Shown: in pieces, positions 34,772 through 43,558 of the stretch
Position numbering within the stretch: the first letter of the stretch is position 1
How the letters are laid out: each line of letters starts with the position of its first letter
Assembly: GCF_030530635.1 (NCBI RefSeq)
Contig: NZ_JAUMUL010000002.1
Location: 73,488-137,487, forward strand
Direction of reading: 5' to 3'
DNA: 64,000 nucleotides
Origin: Actinomyces sp.
Lineage (GTDB): Bacteria > Actinomycetota > Actinomycetes > Actinomycetales > Actinomycetaceae
The notes under the pieces: model-generated
Database searches by the model: none
Seen by the model: only the letters and a program-made list of their open reading frames with translations
Told to the model about the DNA's origin: nothing
Position numbers and translations under genes: made by a program

Positions 34772-36132
34772 TCGCAGCCACCAGCCCCGCTCCGGGTGCC
34801 CCGGCTTCCGGCGTGGAGCCCTTCGACGCCGTCGACGTCATCACCGCCAAGCGGGACCGTCATCGACTCAGCGACGCCCAGATCGACTGGGTGATCGACG
34901 CCTACACCCGGGGCGTCGTCGCCGAAGAACAGATGAGCGCCCTGGCCATGGCGATCTACCTGAACGGTATGGACCGCGGTGAGATCGCCCGCTGGACGGA
35001 TGCCATGATCCGTTCGGGCGCGCGCATGGACTTCTCCACTCTGGGCCGTCCCACCGCTGACAAGCACTCCACCGGTGGGGTGGGCGACAAGATCACCCTG
35101 CCACTGGCGCCTTTGGTGGCGGTATTCGGTGTCAGCGTCCCACAGCTGTCCGGCCGTGGTCTGGGGCATACCGGTGGCACTCTGGACAAACTGGAATCCA
35201 TCCCCGGCTGGCGGGCGACGCTGAGCAACGATGAGATCATGTCCATGCTTTCGCCCGAAGGTCCCGGTGCGGTCATCTGTGCCGCCGGCAGTGGGCTCGC
35301 CCCCGCCGACAGGAAGCTCTACGCGCTGCGCGACACCACCGCCACCGTCTCCTGCGTGCCACTGATCGCCTCCTCCATTATGAGCAAGAAGATCGCCGAG
35401 GGTACCGGTGCCCTCGTGCTGGACGTCAAGGTCGGCTCCGGAGCCTTCATGAAGGAGGCGGACCAGGCCCGCGAGCTCGCCGAAACCATGGTGACGCTGG
35501 GCACCGACGCCGGGGTGACCACCCGCGCCCTGCTCACGGATATGTCCACCCCATTGGGGCTCACGGCCGGCAACGCCCTGGAGGTGCGTGAGGCTCTCGA
35601 GGTGCTCTCCGGTGGTGGACCGGACGACGTCGTCGACCTGACCGTGGCGCTTGCGCGTGAGATGCTTTCCGCCGCCGGACGCCCGGTCGCAGACGACGAG
35701 TTGCGCGCGGCTCTGATGGATGGGCGTGCCATGGATGTGTGGCGGGCGATGATCCGCCGCCAGGGCGGCGACCCCGACGCGTCCCTACCAGTGGCTCCGG
35801 AGACCGATGCCGTCACAGCCGCCGCCGACGGAGTACTCACCCGCCTGGACGCCCTGGGTGTGGGCGTGGCCGCCTGGCGGCTGGGTGCCGGTCGCGCCCG
35901 TAAGGAGGACCCCGTCCAGGCGGTCGCCGGCGTCGAGATGCATGCTAAACCCGGCGATGCGGTACGTGCCGGGCAGCCGCTGCTGACCCTGCATACCGCT
36001 ACTCCGGAGCGCTTCGACCGCGCTCGTGCCGCCCTGGATGGTGCGATCCGCATCTGTCCCGCCGATTCCCCGCAGGCGCGGGACGCCGTCGTCCGCCGCC
36101 GCTCGGGCGTGGTCCTGGACCGAATCGACTGA
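34768..36132 (+). CDS. deoA: Thymidine phosphorylase
   Basis: Splits thymidine or deoxyuridine with phosphate into base and deoxyribose-1-phosphate. The 454-residue protein has the phosphate-binding KHSTGGVGDKITLPLAP, the signature SGRGLGHTGGTLDKLESIPG, and the C-terminal alpha/beta domain. AAGGAG lies seven bases before the GTG, which overlaps the cdd stop. Together with cdd and deoC it forms a pyrimidine deoxynucleoside degradation route that starts with the importer. Confidence 0.95.
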   Translation: MIAATSPAPGAPASGVEPFDAVDVITAKRDRHRLSDAQIDWVIDAYTRGVVAEEQMSALAMAIYLNGMDRGEIARWTDAMIRSGARMDFSTLGRPTADKHSTGGVGDKITLPLAPLVAVFGVSVPQLSGRGLGHTGGTLDKLESIPGWRATLSNDEIMSMLSPEGPGAVICAAGSGLAPADRKLYALRDTTATVSCVPLIASSIMSKKIAEGTGALVLDVKVGSGAFMKEADQARELAETMVTLGTDAGVTTRALLTDMSTPLGLTAGNALEVREALEVLSGGGPDDVVDLTVALAREMLSAAGRPVADDELRAALMDGRAMDVWRAMIRRQGGDPDASLPVAPETDAVTAAADGVLTRLDALGVGVAAWRLGAGRARKEDPVQAVAGVEMHAKPGDAVRAGQPLLTLHTATPERFDRARAALDGAIRICPADSPQARDAVVRRRSGVVLDRID

Positions 36133-36141
36133 AGCGTCGCA

Positions 36142-36936
36142 GTGACCGCTCGTCCAAGCTTCGACAATCCCGGGGTGCGTCTGGCCAACTCACGGTTGCG
36201 TGTGGGTGCCTTCACCGCTGCCGGCGACGCGGTCACTCTCACCCAATGCGACACCACCACCTGTGGCGCCACCGCCATCCTGGCGGCTCGCCTCCTGCTC
36301 GGCGCGCCGATCGACGCGGCGATGGCGCGGCAGGATGTCGATGCCCGCCCGGCCCTGGCGCTGCGAGATTCCCTGGCCGTCTATCAGCGGCAACTGCAGC
36401 GCTCCATGAACCGGCATGCGGGCGGGCCGCTCGGCCTCCTGCCCTGGACCCGGCGCCTGGGCTCCACCCCCTGGGCGGTGGCAGCCGAACTGACGCGCAC
36501 TCTGACGGAGACGGGCCTGACCGCCGGGGCCAGCGGCGTGGTCTGGGTTGACGACCGCGGTGCGCAATGGGAGGCCGTTGTCGCAGAGCTGCGGTGTGTG
36601 CTGGCCGCCGGCGCCCCCGTCATCCTGCTCACCGGAGCCCCGCTGCGCGTACGTCGGGATGGCGCCGGGCGAGTCCACCGCGCCCTGCAGAGCATGTTCG
36701 CCAACGCCCCCGCGATCCCACGCCACTACGTGCTGGCGCTGCCCTGGGAACTCGTCGGTAGACCCGACCCCGGTCCGGGCAGGGCCCACCTGTATGAGCC
36801 CTCCTCCGGAACGGTGAAGGTTCTGGATCTCCTCGCGGCACGGCCGCCGGCGGGCCCCGGTCCACGCGAGCTGGGAGGCTGGCCCCGGGTACTCGCTGTA
36901 ATCGCCCCACGGCCGCCCTCACCCACTGAGACCTGA
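36142..36936 (+). CDS. Hypothetical protein with C39/papain-like motifs in the nucleoside operon
   Basis: I do not know its function. The 264-residue protein has TLTQCDTTTCGATAILAARL (Gln35, Cys41), then RHYVLALPWE (His195) and LYEPSSGTVKVLDL (Glu219), the order Gln/Cys...His...acidic that marks C39-like cysteine peptidase folds. The usual aspartate or asparagine of the last motif is replaced by glutamate, so activity is uncertain. There is no signal peptide or membrane helix. The GTG lies nine bases after deoA and the stop 27 bp before deoC, so it is surely cotranscribed with nucleoside salvage genes. Confidence 0.7.
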   Translation: MTARPSFDNPGVRLANSRLRVGAFTAAGDAVTLTQCDTTTCGATAILAARLLLGAPIDAAMARQDVDARPALALRDSLAVYQRQLQRSMNRHAGGPLGLLPWTRRLGSTPWAVAAELTRTLTETGLTAGASGVVWVDDRGAQWEAVVAELRCVLAAGAPVILLTGAPLRVRRDGAGRVHRALQSMFANAPAIPRHYVLALPWELVGRPDPGPGRAHLYEPSSGTVKVLDLLAARPPAGPGPRELGGWPRVLAVIAPRPPSPTET

Positions 36937-36963
36937 TTGCCAGACTCAACGAAAGGAAGAACC

Positions 36964-37608
36964 ATGCCCACCCGAGCGCAGGTCGCCGCCATCATCGACC
37001 ACACCCTGCTAAAGCCGGAGGCCACCGGCGCGCAGGTCGCCGAGTTGATCGCCCAGGGCGCCGAATTGGGTGCCTACTCGGTGTGCGTGTCCCCCAATCA
37101 GCTGCCCGTGCAGGTCCCCGCGGGCCTGCACGTGGCTACCGTCTGCGGGTTCCCCTCCGGTGCCCATGCCACCGCGATCAAGGCCGCCGAGGCCGCCGCG
37201 CAGGCCGCGGACGAGGGCGAGAAGGTGGTCAACCTCAAACTCGTGAATCAGCACGACTACGTCGACTTGGAGGCGGACATTCGCGCCGTCAAGGAGGCCG
37301 TGGGGGAGAAGCTGCTGAAGGTCATCATCGAGTCGGCGGTGCTGGCCGATGATGAGATCGTGGCCGTCTGCCGGGCTGCCGAGGCCGCCGGAGCCGACTA
37401 TGTGAAGACCTCCACCGGGTTTCACCCCGCCGGCGGCGCCTCGGTGCACGCCGTGGAGCTCATGCGTGCCACCGTGGGGGACCGGCTGGGTGTCAAGGCC
37501 TCTGGCGGCATCCGCACCGCAGCGGACGCGCTGGCCATGATCGAGGCCGGTGCCACCCGCCTGGGCGTGTCCGCCACCGTCGCCATCCTCGAGGGCCTGC
37601 CCGCCTAA
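36964..37608 (+). CDS. deoC: Deoxyribose-phosphate aldolase
   Basis: Cleaves deoxyribose-5-phosphate to glyceraldehyde-3-phosphate and acetaldehyde, the last step of deoxynucleoside breakdown. The 214-residue TIM-barrel protein has [11 protein letters not shown], the Schiff-base lysine motif [11 protein letters not shown] and the second lysine in [22 protein letters not shown] precedes the ATG. It closes the salvage operon; a phosphopentomutase gene is not present here. Confidence 0.95.
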   Translation: MPTRAQVAAIIDHTLLKPEATGAQVAELIAQGAELGAYSVCVSPNQLPVQVPAGLHVATVCGFPSGAHATAIKAAEAAAQAADEGEKVVNLKLVNQHDYVDLEADIRAVKEAVGEKLLKVIIESAVLADDEIVAVCRAAEAAGADYVKTSTGFHPAGGASVHAVELMRATVGDRLGVKASGGIRTAADALAMIEAGATRLGVSATVAILEGLPA

Positions 37609-37676
37609 GGCCGCCGAGACCGGCACTAATGACGTGCCCAGACCGGCACAAGACCCGGTTGCCGCCGAGAATGCGT

Positions 37677-37709
37677 GCCGCGTCGTCTGCACAGTGGAGG
37701 CGACGCGGC
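37677..37709 (+). terminator. Hairpin after deoC
   Basis: GCCGCGTCG (37677-37685) and CGACGCGGC (37701-37709) form a nine-pair stem around 15 bases, 68 bp past deoC. No T run follows. It is the likely end of the nucleoside operon. Confidence 0.5.
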
Positions 37710-37860
37710 GTGTCATATCAACCGGTCTCGGTGTGTGACTTGCGTCGGTCTCTTTGGTTGTGTGCTGTGGACGTCGGCGCTCAGATGCCAAGACGCCGTG
37801 CAGGTGGTTCTTGTCGTCCGCCGGGAGATCGGACTCTCCCTGGTCGCAGGGTAACGCGAC

Positions 37861-37890
37861 TTGAAGATTTCGGGTATCCGAAATTATGAT
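37861..37890 (+). promoter_or_regulatory. Promoter of the metal importer operon
   Basis: TTGAAG (37861-37866) and TATGAT (37885-37890) are 18 bp apart, placing transcription start at or next to the ATG at 37898. The spacer is itself a palindrome (ATTTCGGG and TCCGAAAT), a possible extra operator. An ATG at 37886 lies inside the -10 box and cannot be the start. Confidence 0.65.
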
Positions 37891-37897
37891 CCGACCT

Positions 37898-37914
37898 ATG
37901 AGAACCGTTTTCAT
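37898..37914. promoter_or_regulatory. Zur-type operator on the importer start codon
   Basis: ATGAGAACCGTTTTCAT is a palindrome with seven of eight pairs intact. It matches the rpmB/MRF box at 14 of 17 positions. It begins with the start codon itself, so the operator covers codons 1-6. Confidence 0.75.
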
Positions 37915-39100
37915 TTCACGACGTCCCGCTGCGCTTGCGGCCGCCACCGCGTTGGTCGCAGCCCCGCTGGTCGCCTGCTCAACACAGGAGGCTACGAGCG
38001 CGAACGACGACTCTCTCAAGGTCGTCGCCTCCACCACCCAGATCTGCGACTATGTCACCCAGTTGGCCTCGGGCGGACAGGACCTGGCATTCACGCGTAC
38101 GGGAGCCGATGGCGTCACCAAGGAACTCGGCGCGGAGGCGGCTGACGCCAAGGCGCATCTCGCCCTGACTTGCCTGCTGGCGCCGAACGCCTCCGCACAC
38201 GATCACGAGATGACCGCCAGCCAGTCGCGCGCCCTGAGTGAGGCCGACCTGTTCCTGGTCAATGGCGTCGACCTTGAGCATTTCCTGGACGATGCCGTGA
38301 CTGCAACCGGGTTCAAGGGCACTATGGTGGTGACCTCCGGCGTACTCACCGCGCAAGAGGTGGACGGTGACGCGGAGGCAGCAGCTGCAAGGCAGGAGCA
38401 GGAGGCCGAACTCCCCTACACGATCGATCGGGGCGTCGAGGCCGTTGAGGTCCTCCCCTGGCCCTTCGCACCTGAGGACGGGGAGGAGGCCGAGTTCCGC
38501 TACGACCCGCACGTGTGGACCGCCCCCGCCAACGCGATCATCCAGGTGACGAACATAGGTAACGCCCTGGCCGCTGCGGACCCGGACTCGGCGCAGACCC
38601 TGCGAGCACACGTTCAGGCCTACACCGATCGTCTCCGCGAACTCGACGAATGGGCTGCGAACTCGTTGGAGTCGGTGCCCGAGAACAAACGGGTGCTGTT
38701 CACCAGTCATGACGCCTTCGGATACCTCTCGGGCGCCTATGGCATCCGTTTCGAAGGGGCGGCGCTGAGCGACTTCAACGCTCAGCAGGACGCCACCGCA
38801 CAGAAGATTCAGGAGACCGCCGATGCCGTGAAGTCATCCGGAGCAGTAGCGATCTTCGCCGAGAACTCAAACAACCCCCGGTCCGTGGAGAAGGTCGCCC
38901 AATTGGCCGGCGTCACCGCGGTCATCGGTGACGAGGCGCTTTATGGCGACTCACTGGGGGAGCCCGGCTCGGACGGCGAGACCTACATTGGATCGCTGTT
39001 GCACAACGTCACCAACCTGACCACGACTTGGGGAGGCGTCGTCTCCCCGGTACCCGAGCAGCTCAGCGCCTGGACCCCTACCCAGACGGTGCAACCGTGA
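37898..39100 (+). CDS. znuA: Zinc/manganese ABC transporter substrate-binding lipoprotein
   Basis: Metal-binding lipoprotein of a cluster-9 (TroA/ZnuA-like) importer, 400 residues. It has a lipobox LVACS (Cys27), candidate metal ligands His101/His103 in APNASAHDHEM, His205 in DPHVWTAP, His271 in TSHDAFGY and an aspartate in GDEALYGDSLGE. The loop at about 155-200 is acidic rather than histidine-rich. The Zur-type box favours zinc, but family members may carry manganese. The ATG at 37898 is chosen from promoter spacing; the gene looks leaderless. GTGA overlap with the ATPase. Confidence 0.88.
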   Translation: MRTVFISRRPAALAAATALVAAPLVACSTQEATSANDDSLKVVASTTQICDYVTQLASGGQDLAFTRTGADGVTKELGAEAADAKAHLALTCLLAPNASAHDHEMTASQSRALSEADLFLVNGVDLEHFLDDAVTATGFKGTMVVTSGVLTAQEVDGDAEAAAARQEQEAELPYTIDRGVEAVEVLPWPFAPEDGEEAEFRYDPHVWTAPANAIIQVTNIGNALAAADPDSAQTLRAHVQAYTDRLRELDEWAANSLESVPENKRVLFTSHDAFGYLSGAYGIRFEGAALSDFNAQQDATAQKIQETADAVKSSGAVAIFAENSNNPRSVEKVAQLAGVTAVIGDEALYGDSLGEPGSDGETYIGSLLHNVTNLTTTWGGVVSPVPEQLSAWTPTQTVQP

Positions 39101-39954
39101 CTACCTGCGCCATCAGCGGCAATGACCGTCCCAACAGCGATTCTGGAGCCGAGCCGGTGATCGAATTCGCAGATGCGGCTTTCACATACGGGGGCGTCCC
39201 CGTGGTCACCGGGGTGACCGGCTCGGTAGAGGCCGGCAGGGGACTGGCCCTGGTGGGCCCCAATGGTTCTGGAAAGACGACCTTGCTGCGTTCCCTGGTG
39301 GGCATGGTTGACATCGCCTCGGGCAGCGTGCATGTGCTGGGTGCAACGCCCGGGCGGGCGCGCCCCGGTGCGATCGCCTACGTTCCCCAGAGCAGTGACC
39401 TGGATCCGACATTTCCGGTAACCGCGCTCTCGGTGGTGCTGATGGGAACCTATCCCGAGCTGGGGCTGCTGCGTCGCCCGGGGCGGGAGCAACGCTCACG
39501 CTGCCGGAAGGCATTGAACGCTGTCGGACTGGCCGCAGCGGCCGACCGGCGCTTCGGTACCCTGTCCGGAGGACAGCAGCAGCGCGTGCTGTTGGCGCGG
39601 GCCATCGCCTCGCGTCCCGAGATCGTGCTGCTGGATGAACCCTTCAACGGCCTGGATCAGCCCAACCGTGATGCTCTGCTGCGGATCCTGGCCGATCTGA
39701 AGGCCGCCGGTGTCACGGTCATCGTCTCCACGCATGATCTGGTGCTCGCGCGTGAGGTCTGTGAGCAGGTGGTGTTGCTGGCCGGCAGGCAGATCGCCTT
39801 CGGCCCCCGTGAAGAGGTGCTTGTACCCAGTTGTATTGACGAGGCCTACGGTGCGACGGCCGCGAACACGGTGCTCGCATCCGGGGCGGCCGGGATCGGC
39901 TCGGATCCCAGCACCGCCGTTGCCCAGCGGGTCTTCTCTGGAGTGGGACGGTGA
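39097..39954 (+). CDS. znuC: Metal ABC transporter ATP-binding protein
   Basis: ATPase of the zinc/manganese importer, 285 residues. Motifs are Walker A LVGPNGSGKTTLLR near 50, Q-loop YVPQSSDLDP, signature TLSGGQQQRVLLARAI, Walker B IVLLDEPFNGLD and VSTHD. A polar N-terminus of about 20 residues precedes the domain. Its GTG start and its stop both overlap neighbours, so binding protein, ATPase and permeases are made as one unit. Confidence 0.92.
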   Translation: MTTCAISGNDRPNSDSGAEPVIEFADAAFTYGGVPVVTGVTGSVEAGRGLALVGPNGSGKTTLLRSLVGMVDIASGSVHVLGATPGRARPGAIAYVPQSSDLDPTFPVTALSVVLMGTYPELGLLRRPGREQRSRCRKALNAVGLAAAADRRFGTLSGGQQQRVLLARAIASRPEIVLLDEPFNGLDQPNRDALLRILADLKAAGVTVIVSTHDLVLAREVCEQVVLLAGRQIAFGPREEVLVPSCIDEAYGATAANTVLASGAAGIGSDPSTAVAQRVFSGVGR

Positions 39955-40841
39955 ACGCCTTCTCCCAGGGACTGGAATCGCTGCGGCTGTTTCTGGCCGG
40001 GGTTCCGGGACTCAGTCCGCTGGCCAGCGCACCATACCTGTTCAGGCCGCTGGTAATGCTGGTGGTGCTTGCGATTGTCGGTGCCGCTGTGGGGATACTG
40101 GTTAACCTGCGTTCGGCCGAGTTCCATGCAGAGGCGCTAGTTCATGCCGTATTCCCCGGAATTGTGATCGGCGCGATAAGCGGGGGAATCGATACGGTCA
40201 TCCCGGCGGCGTGCGCCGCCGGTGCCTTGGCCGCGGGAATACTGACCCTGATCAGTCACCGCAGCAGGCGGGAAGCGTCCGAGGCGGGCACCGCCGTAGT
40301 GCTCACCGGATTCTTCTCAGTGGGCCTGATCCTATTGCTGCGCACCGGTGACAGATCCGGTCAACTGGAGGCGCTGACCTTCGGCAGACTCTTGGAGGTC
40401 ACTGATCTACGCCTGGCGCAGGCCCTGGTGGTATGCGGAGCCGCCCTGCTGCTGGTGAGCGCGACGTGGAAGGAGCAGGTGTACCGGGCCTTCGACGGGG
40501 TGGGCGCGCGTACGAGCGGGCAACGGGTGCTCCTGCTCGATCTGGTGCTGAACATGTCGATAGCCGCCGTGGTCGTCTCAGCCGCCACAGCGGTGGGCAC
40601 GTTGCTGGTGATCGGCTTCCTCACGATTCCCGGGACCACCGCGAGGCTGCTCGCGAAAGACGTGGCCGGAATGCTCTGGATCGCCGTGGGCACTGGTCTG
40701 GGCGGCGGTTATTCGGGAATGCTGCTGGCCGCGATGCCGCTGCCGCGTCCGGTATCCCCCCAGGCGTGCGTGGTGATGGTGATGGCGGCGGCACTGGCGA
40801 CGGCGGCGCTCATCAGTGCCCGACGGAGGAGACGGGGATGA
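39951..40841 (+). CDS. znuB: Metal ABC transporter permease 1
   Basis: A 296-residue membrane subunit of the ABC-3 family with about eight helices. Characteristic parts are LRSAEFHAEALVHAVFPGI, the segment that binds the ATPase region, and GTLLVIGFLTIPGTTARLL near the end of the domain. It starts with GTG overlapping the ATPase stop and ends overlapping permease 2 (ATGA). Two permeases per operon suggest a heterodimer. Confidence 0.9.
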   Translation: MNAFSQGLESLRLFLAGVPGLSPLASAPYLFRPLVMLVVLAIVGAAVGILVNLRSAEFHAEALVHAVFPGIVIGAISGGIDTVIPAACAAGALAAGILTLISHRSRREASEAGTAVVLTGFFSVGLILLLRTGDRSGQLEALTFGRLLEVTDLRLAQALVVCGAALLLVSATWKEQVYRAFDGVGARTSGQRVLLLDLVLNMSIAAVVVSAATAVGTLLVIGFLTIPGTTARLLAKDVAGMLWIAVGTGLGGGYSGMLLAAMPLPRPVSPQACVVMVMAAALATAALISARRRRRG

Positions 40842-41710
40842 GCGTATCCATGGAACTGCTCGCCCTGCCCCTGGCTGAGACCATCCTGATGGGGACCCTG
40901 TCCGGCATGGTGGGCGCCCTGGCGGTGATCAGCCGGCGCGTCTTCTTCGCCGAGTCGATAACTCACGCCACGTTCCCCGGCGCGGTTGCCGGAGTCGTGG
41001 TGGTGACAGCAGCGGGGACAGCACTGACTGGTGCACGGATCGGGTACGAGATCCTGTCCATAGCGGTGCTGATTGGGGCAGTGCTCATGTGCGCGCCGAT
41101 GACGTGGTTGATGCGGCGGCTCAGCGAACTCCCCGGTATCTCCTCCCAGGCCGCAGCCGGCATCGTCCTGTCGTTAGGCTTCGCCCTGGGGCACCTGTTG
41201 AGCACTTGGTTCGCGCCGTTGCCCTTGAAGGTGGACGGCTTCCTGACCGGTTCGGTGCTCAACGTCAATCACGCCGATGTAGCACTGACGGTCATGGTGC
41301 TGACCGTAACTGTGGTCGTAGTCGTCGCGGCCGGGCATCATCTGGAGTCGTACTGCTTCGACGCCGTCGCTTATCGGGCGGTAGGTCTGAATCCGCGTCT
41401 TCCGGAGCGGACGGTGCTGGTTCTCATCTGCTTGAACATCGGGGTGCTCATTCCGGCTGTGGGCACGATCCTTCCGATTGCACTCATCGCCGCGCCGGCG
41501 GCCGCGCTTCGGTCCCGGGCACGATCCGTATCGGGACTGCTGATCGGCTCGGCGGCTCTGGGCGCAGGCTGCTGTCTGGCGGGACTGTGGCTGGCGGTGC
41601 TCCTTGAATGGTCGGCCGGGGGAACGATCGCCGTGATCTGCGGTCTCGTATACGCAGCTTCACGGATCCGGCATGTCAGATTCCCAGGACGCCGCGCAGG
41701 TCGGTCTTGA
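40838..41710 (+). CDS. Metal ABC transporter permease 2
   Basis: A 290-residue ABC-3 family permease, similar in layout to the previous gene: GALAVISRRVFFAESITHAT, then LPGISSQAAAGIVLSLGFAL and LIPAVGTILPIALIAAPAAA. GGAGGAGACGGGG precedes the ATG. Its last 35 bases overlap the convergent phosphohexomutase gene, so there is no space for a terminator between them. Confidence 0.9.
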   Translation: MSVSMELLALPLAETILMGTLSGMVGALAVISRRVFFAESITHATFPGAVAGVVVVTAAGTALTGARIGYEILSIAVLIGAVLMCAPMTWLMRRLSELPGISSQAAAGIVLSLGFALGHLLSTWFAPLPLKVDGFLTGSVLNVNHADVALTVMVLTVTVVVVVAAGHHLESYCFDAVAYRAVGLNPRLPERTVLVLICLNIGVLIPAVGTILPIALIAAPAAALRSRARSVSGLLIGSAALGAGCCLAGLWLAVLLEWSAGGTIAVICGLVYAASRIRHVRFPGRRAGRS

Positions 41711-43412
41711 TGGCCTCCAGGCGCTTGGCGGCGGCACGGCGCGCCACCTCAACTGGTTCGTCCACCGCGACCGGCATGACGACTTCGCAGTAGCACTTGA
41801 GCTTCGGCTCGGTTCCGGACGGGCGCACCACCACCCGGTCATCGGCGGCGGTCTTGAAGATCAGACCGTCGGTGGCGGGCAGGCGTTCACCGTTGCCGTT
41901 GTTGGCGCCGTTCATCAGGTCGAAGACGTCGACCACCGGGGAACCGGCCAGTGCGGCGGGGGCGCCCCCGCCGCGCAGCCGCTCCATGGCTTCGGTGATG
42001 AATCCCTTGTCCTCCACGCGCACACTCAGGGGACTGGTGGCGTACAGGCCGTGCTCACGGGCGAGCCGGTCAAGGAGGTCGTCGAGGGTGCGGCCCTGCT
42101 GCTTCAGGGTAGAGGCCAGCACGGCCAGACGTACGGAGGCGGAAATACCGTCCTTGTCCCGCACCGCGGCCGGGTCCACGCAGTAGCCGAGCGCCTCCTC
42201 ATAGCCGAATACGAGGTTCGGTACGCGGCTTATCCACTTGAAGCCGGTCAGCGTATTACGGTGCCCGAGCCCGTGTGCCTGCGCGATCCTGCGCAGCATT
42301 CGGGAGGAGACAATGGAATTGGCCAGAACGCCAGTTCCGTTGAATGCCGCCAGTTCCGCGGCCTGCTCGCCCAGCAGCGAACCGACCTCGTCGCCGGTCA
42401 GCTGCCTCCAACCGCCGCGGGCGTGCTCATCCGGCACGGCTGCGGAACAGCGGTCCGCGTCCGGGTCATTGGCGATGATCAGGTCCGCTCCCGCCTCCCG
42501 AGCCCGGGCGAAGGCCAGGTCCAGGGCGCCGGGCTCTTCCGGGTTGGGGAAGGCGACTGTGGTGAAGTCCGGGTCCGGATCGAACTGCTCGGGTACCACG
42601 ACGACGTCGTCGAAGCCCGCCCGGCTCAGCGCCTCCCGGCAAATCGGCCCACCCACGCCGTGCATGGCGGTCAGTACGATCTTCAGCGGAGCAACGGCGT
42701 GAGTCCGGGCCGCCTTGACAGTGCGTTGCACGTACTCCTCGACCATATCCGCCCCGAGGGTCTCCCAGCCGCCTTCTGGCATGGGCACGGAGGCGAGTGG
42801 GCCGACGGCGGCGATCCTGGCGGCAATGCCCGCATCGTGTGGCGGAACGATCTGGGCTCCCTGGCCGGAATCGGTTACCGCGCGGCCACCCAGGTAGACC
42901 TTGTAGCCGTTGTCCTGCGGAGGGTTGTGCGAGGCGGTGACCATGACGCCGGCGTCGGCTCCCAGACGCCGCAGGGCGAAGGCGAGGACAGGTGTGGGGC
43001 AGTGCGTGTCGAACAGGATGGCGCGTCCACCGGCGCCGGTGACGACTGCGGCGGTATCACGGGCGAAACGGGCGGAGCCGTGGCGGGCGTCGTAGCCGAT
43101 CACCACGCTGAAATCCTCACCCACCTGCTGGTGCAGGTAGGCGGACAGTCCGGCGGCGGCGCGGATGACGACCACGCGGTTCATGCGGTTGGGCCCTGCG
43201 CCCAGGCGTCCGCGCAGTCCGGCGGTGCCGAACTGTAGGGGGCCGGAGAAGGCATCGACGAGGGCGGCCGTGGCCGCGGCGTCACCAGCACGGTGTGCGG
43301 AGAGCAGATCGGTCAGCTCCCTGCGGGTGTCGGGATCCGGATCCTCTGCGATCCAGGCGGTAACGACGGCATCAAGTTCGCTGGCGGCCGCACGCTCGGG
43401 CGGAAATGTCAT
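41676..43412 (-). CDS. Phosphoglucomutase/phosphomannomutase family protein
   Basis: Interconverts hexose-1- and hexose-6-phosphates, 578 residues in four domains. The active serine is in GVMVTASHNPPQDNGYKVY near 150, the metal loop in ANDPDADRCSAA near 315, the sugar loop in GYEEALGYCVDP and the phosphate site in RPSGTEPKLKCY near the C-terminus. The long form is shared by actinobacterial PmmB and Bacillus PgcA; glucose versus mannose specificity cannot be told. TACCGT sits six bases before the ATG (leaderless form). Confidence 0.92.
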   Translation of the reverse strand: MTFPPERAAASELDAVVTAWIAEDPDPDTRRELTDLLSAHRAGDAAATAALVDAFSGPLQFGTAGLRGRLGAGPNRMNRVVVIRAAAGLSAYLHQQVGEDFSVVIGYDARHGSARFARDTAAVVTGAGGRAILFDTHCPTPVLAFALRRLGADAGVMVTASHNPPQDNGYKVYLGGRAVTDSGQGAQIVPPHDAGIAARIAAVGPLASVPMPEGGWETLGADMVEEYVQRTVKAARTHAVAPLKIVLTAMHGVGGPICREALSRAGFDDVVVVPEQFDPDPDFTTVAFPNPEEPGALDLAFARAREAGADLIIANDPDADRCSAAVPDEHARGGWRQLTGDEVGSLLGEQAAELAAFNGTGVLANSIVSSRMLRRIAQAHGLGHRNTLTGFKWISRVPNLVFGYEEALGYCVDPAAVRDKDGISASVRLAVLASTLKQQGRTLDDLLDRLAREHGLYATSPLSVRVEDKGFITEAMERLRGGGAPAALAGSPVVDVFDLMNGANNGNGERLPATDGLIFKTAADDRVVVRPSGTEPKLKCYCEVVMPVAVDEPVEVARRAAAKRLEAIKTDLRGVLGI

Positions 43413-43418
43413 GGGGCG

Positions 43419-43424
43419 ACGGTA
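43419..43424 (-). promoter_or_regulatory. -10 box of the phosphohexomutase gene, leaderless type
   Basis: TACCGT ends six bases before the ATG on the minus strand and no ribosome site is present. Confidence 0.4.
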
Positions 43425-43558
43425 CCTTGCCGAGGTGGGTGGACGCGGCGCCCGTGACCGCTGTCATGGGTGGTGGTGAGCACAATGGGCCCACAGGAGC
43501 CGGGCCGGATCGGGTGTCGTCCCCACGGGCTGGAGCAGGTGGGGGATTATTTCCTCCC

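Noticed and set aside
37886..37897. ATG at 37886 as start of the metal-binding lipoprotein
   Set aside because: It is inside the TATGAT -10 box, so it would not be transcribed.
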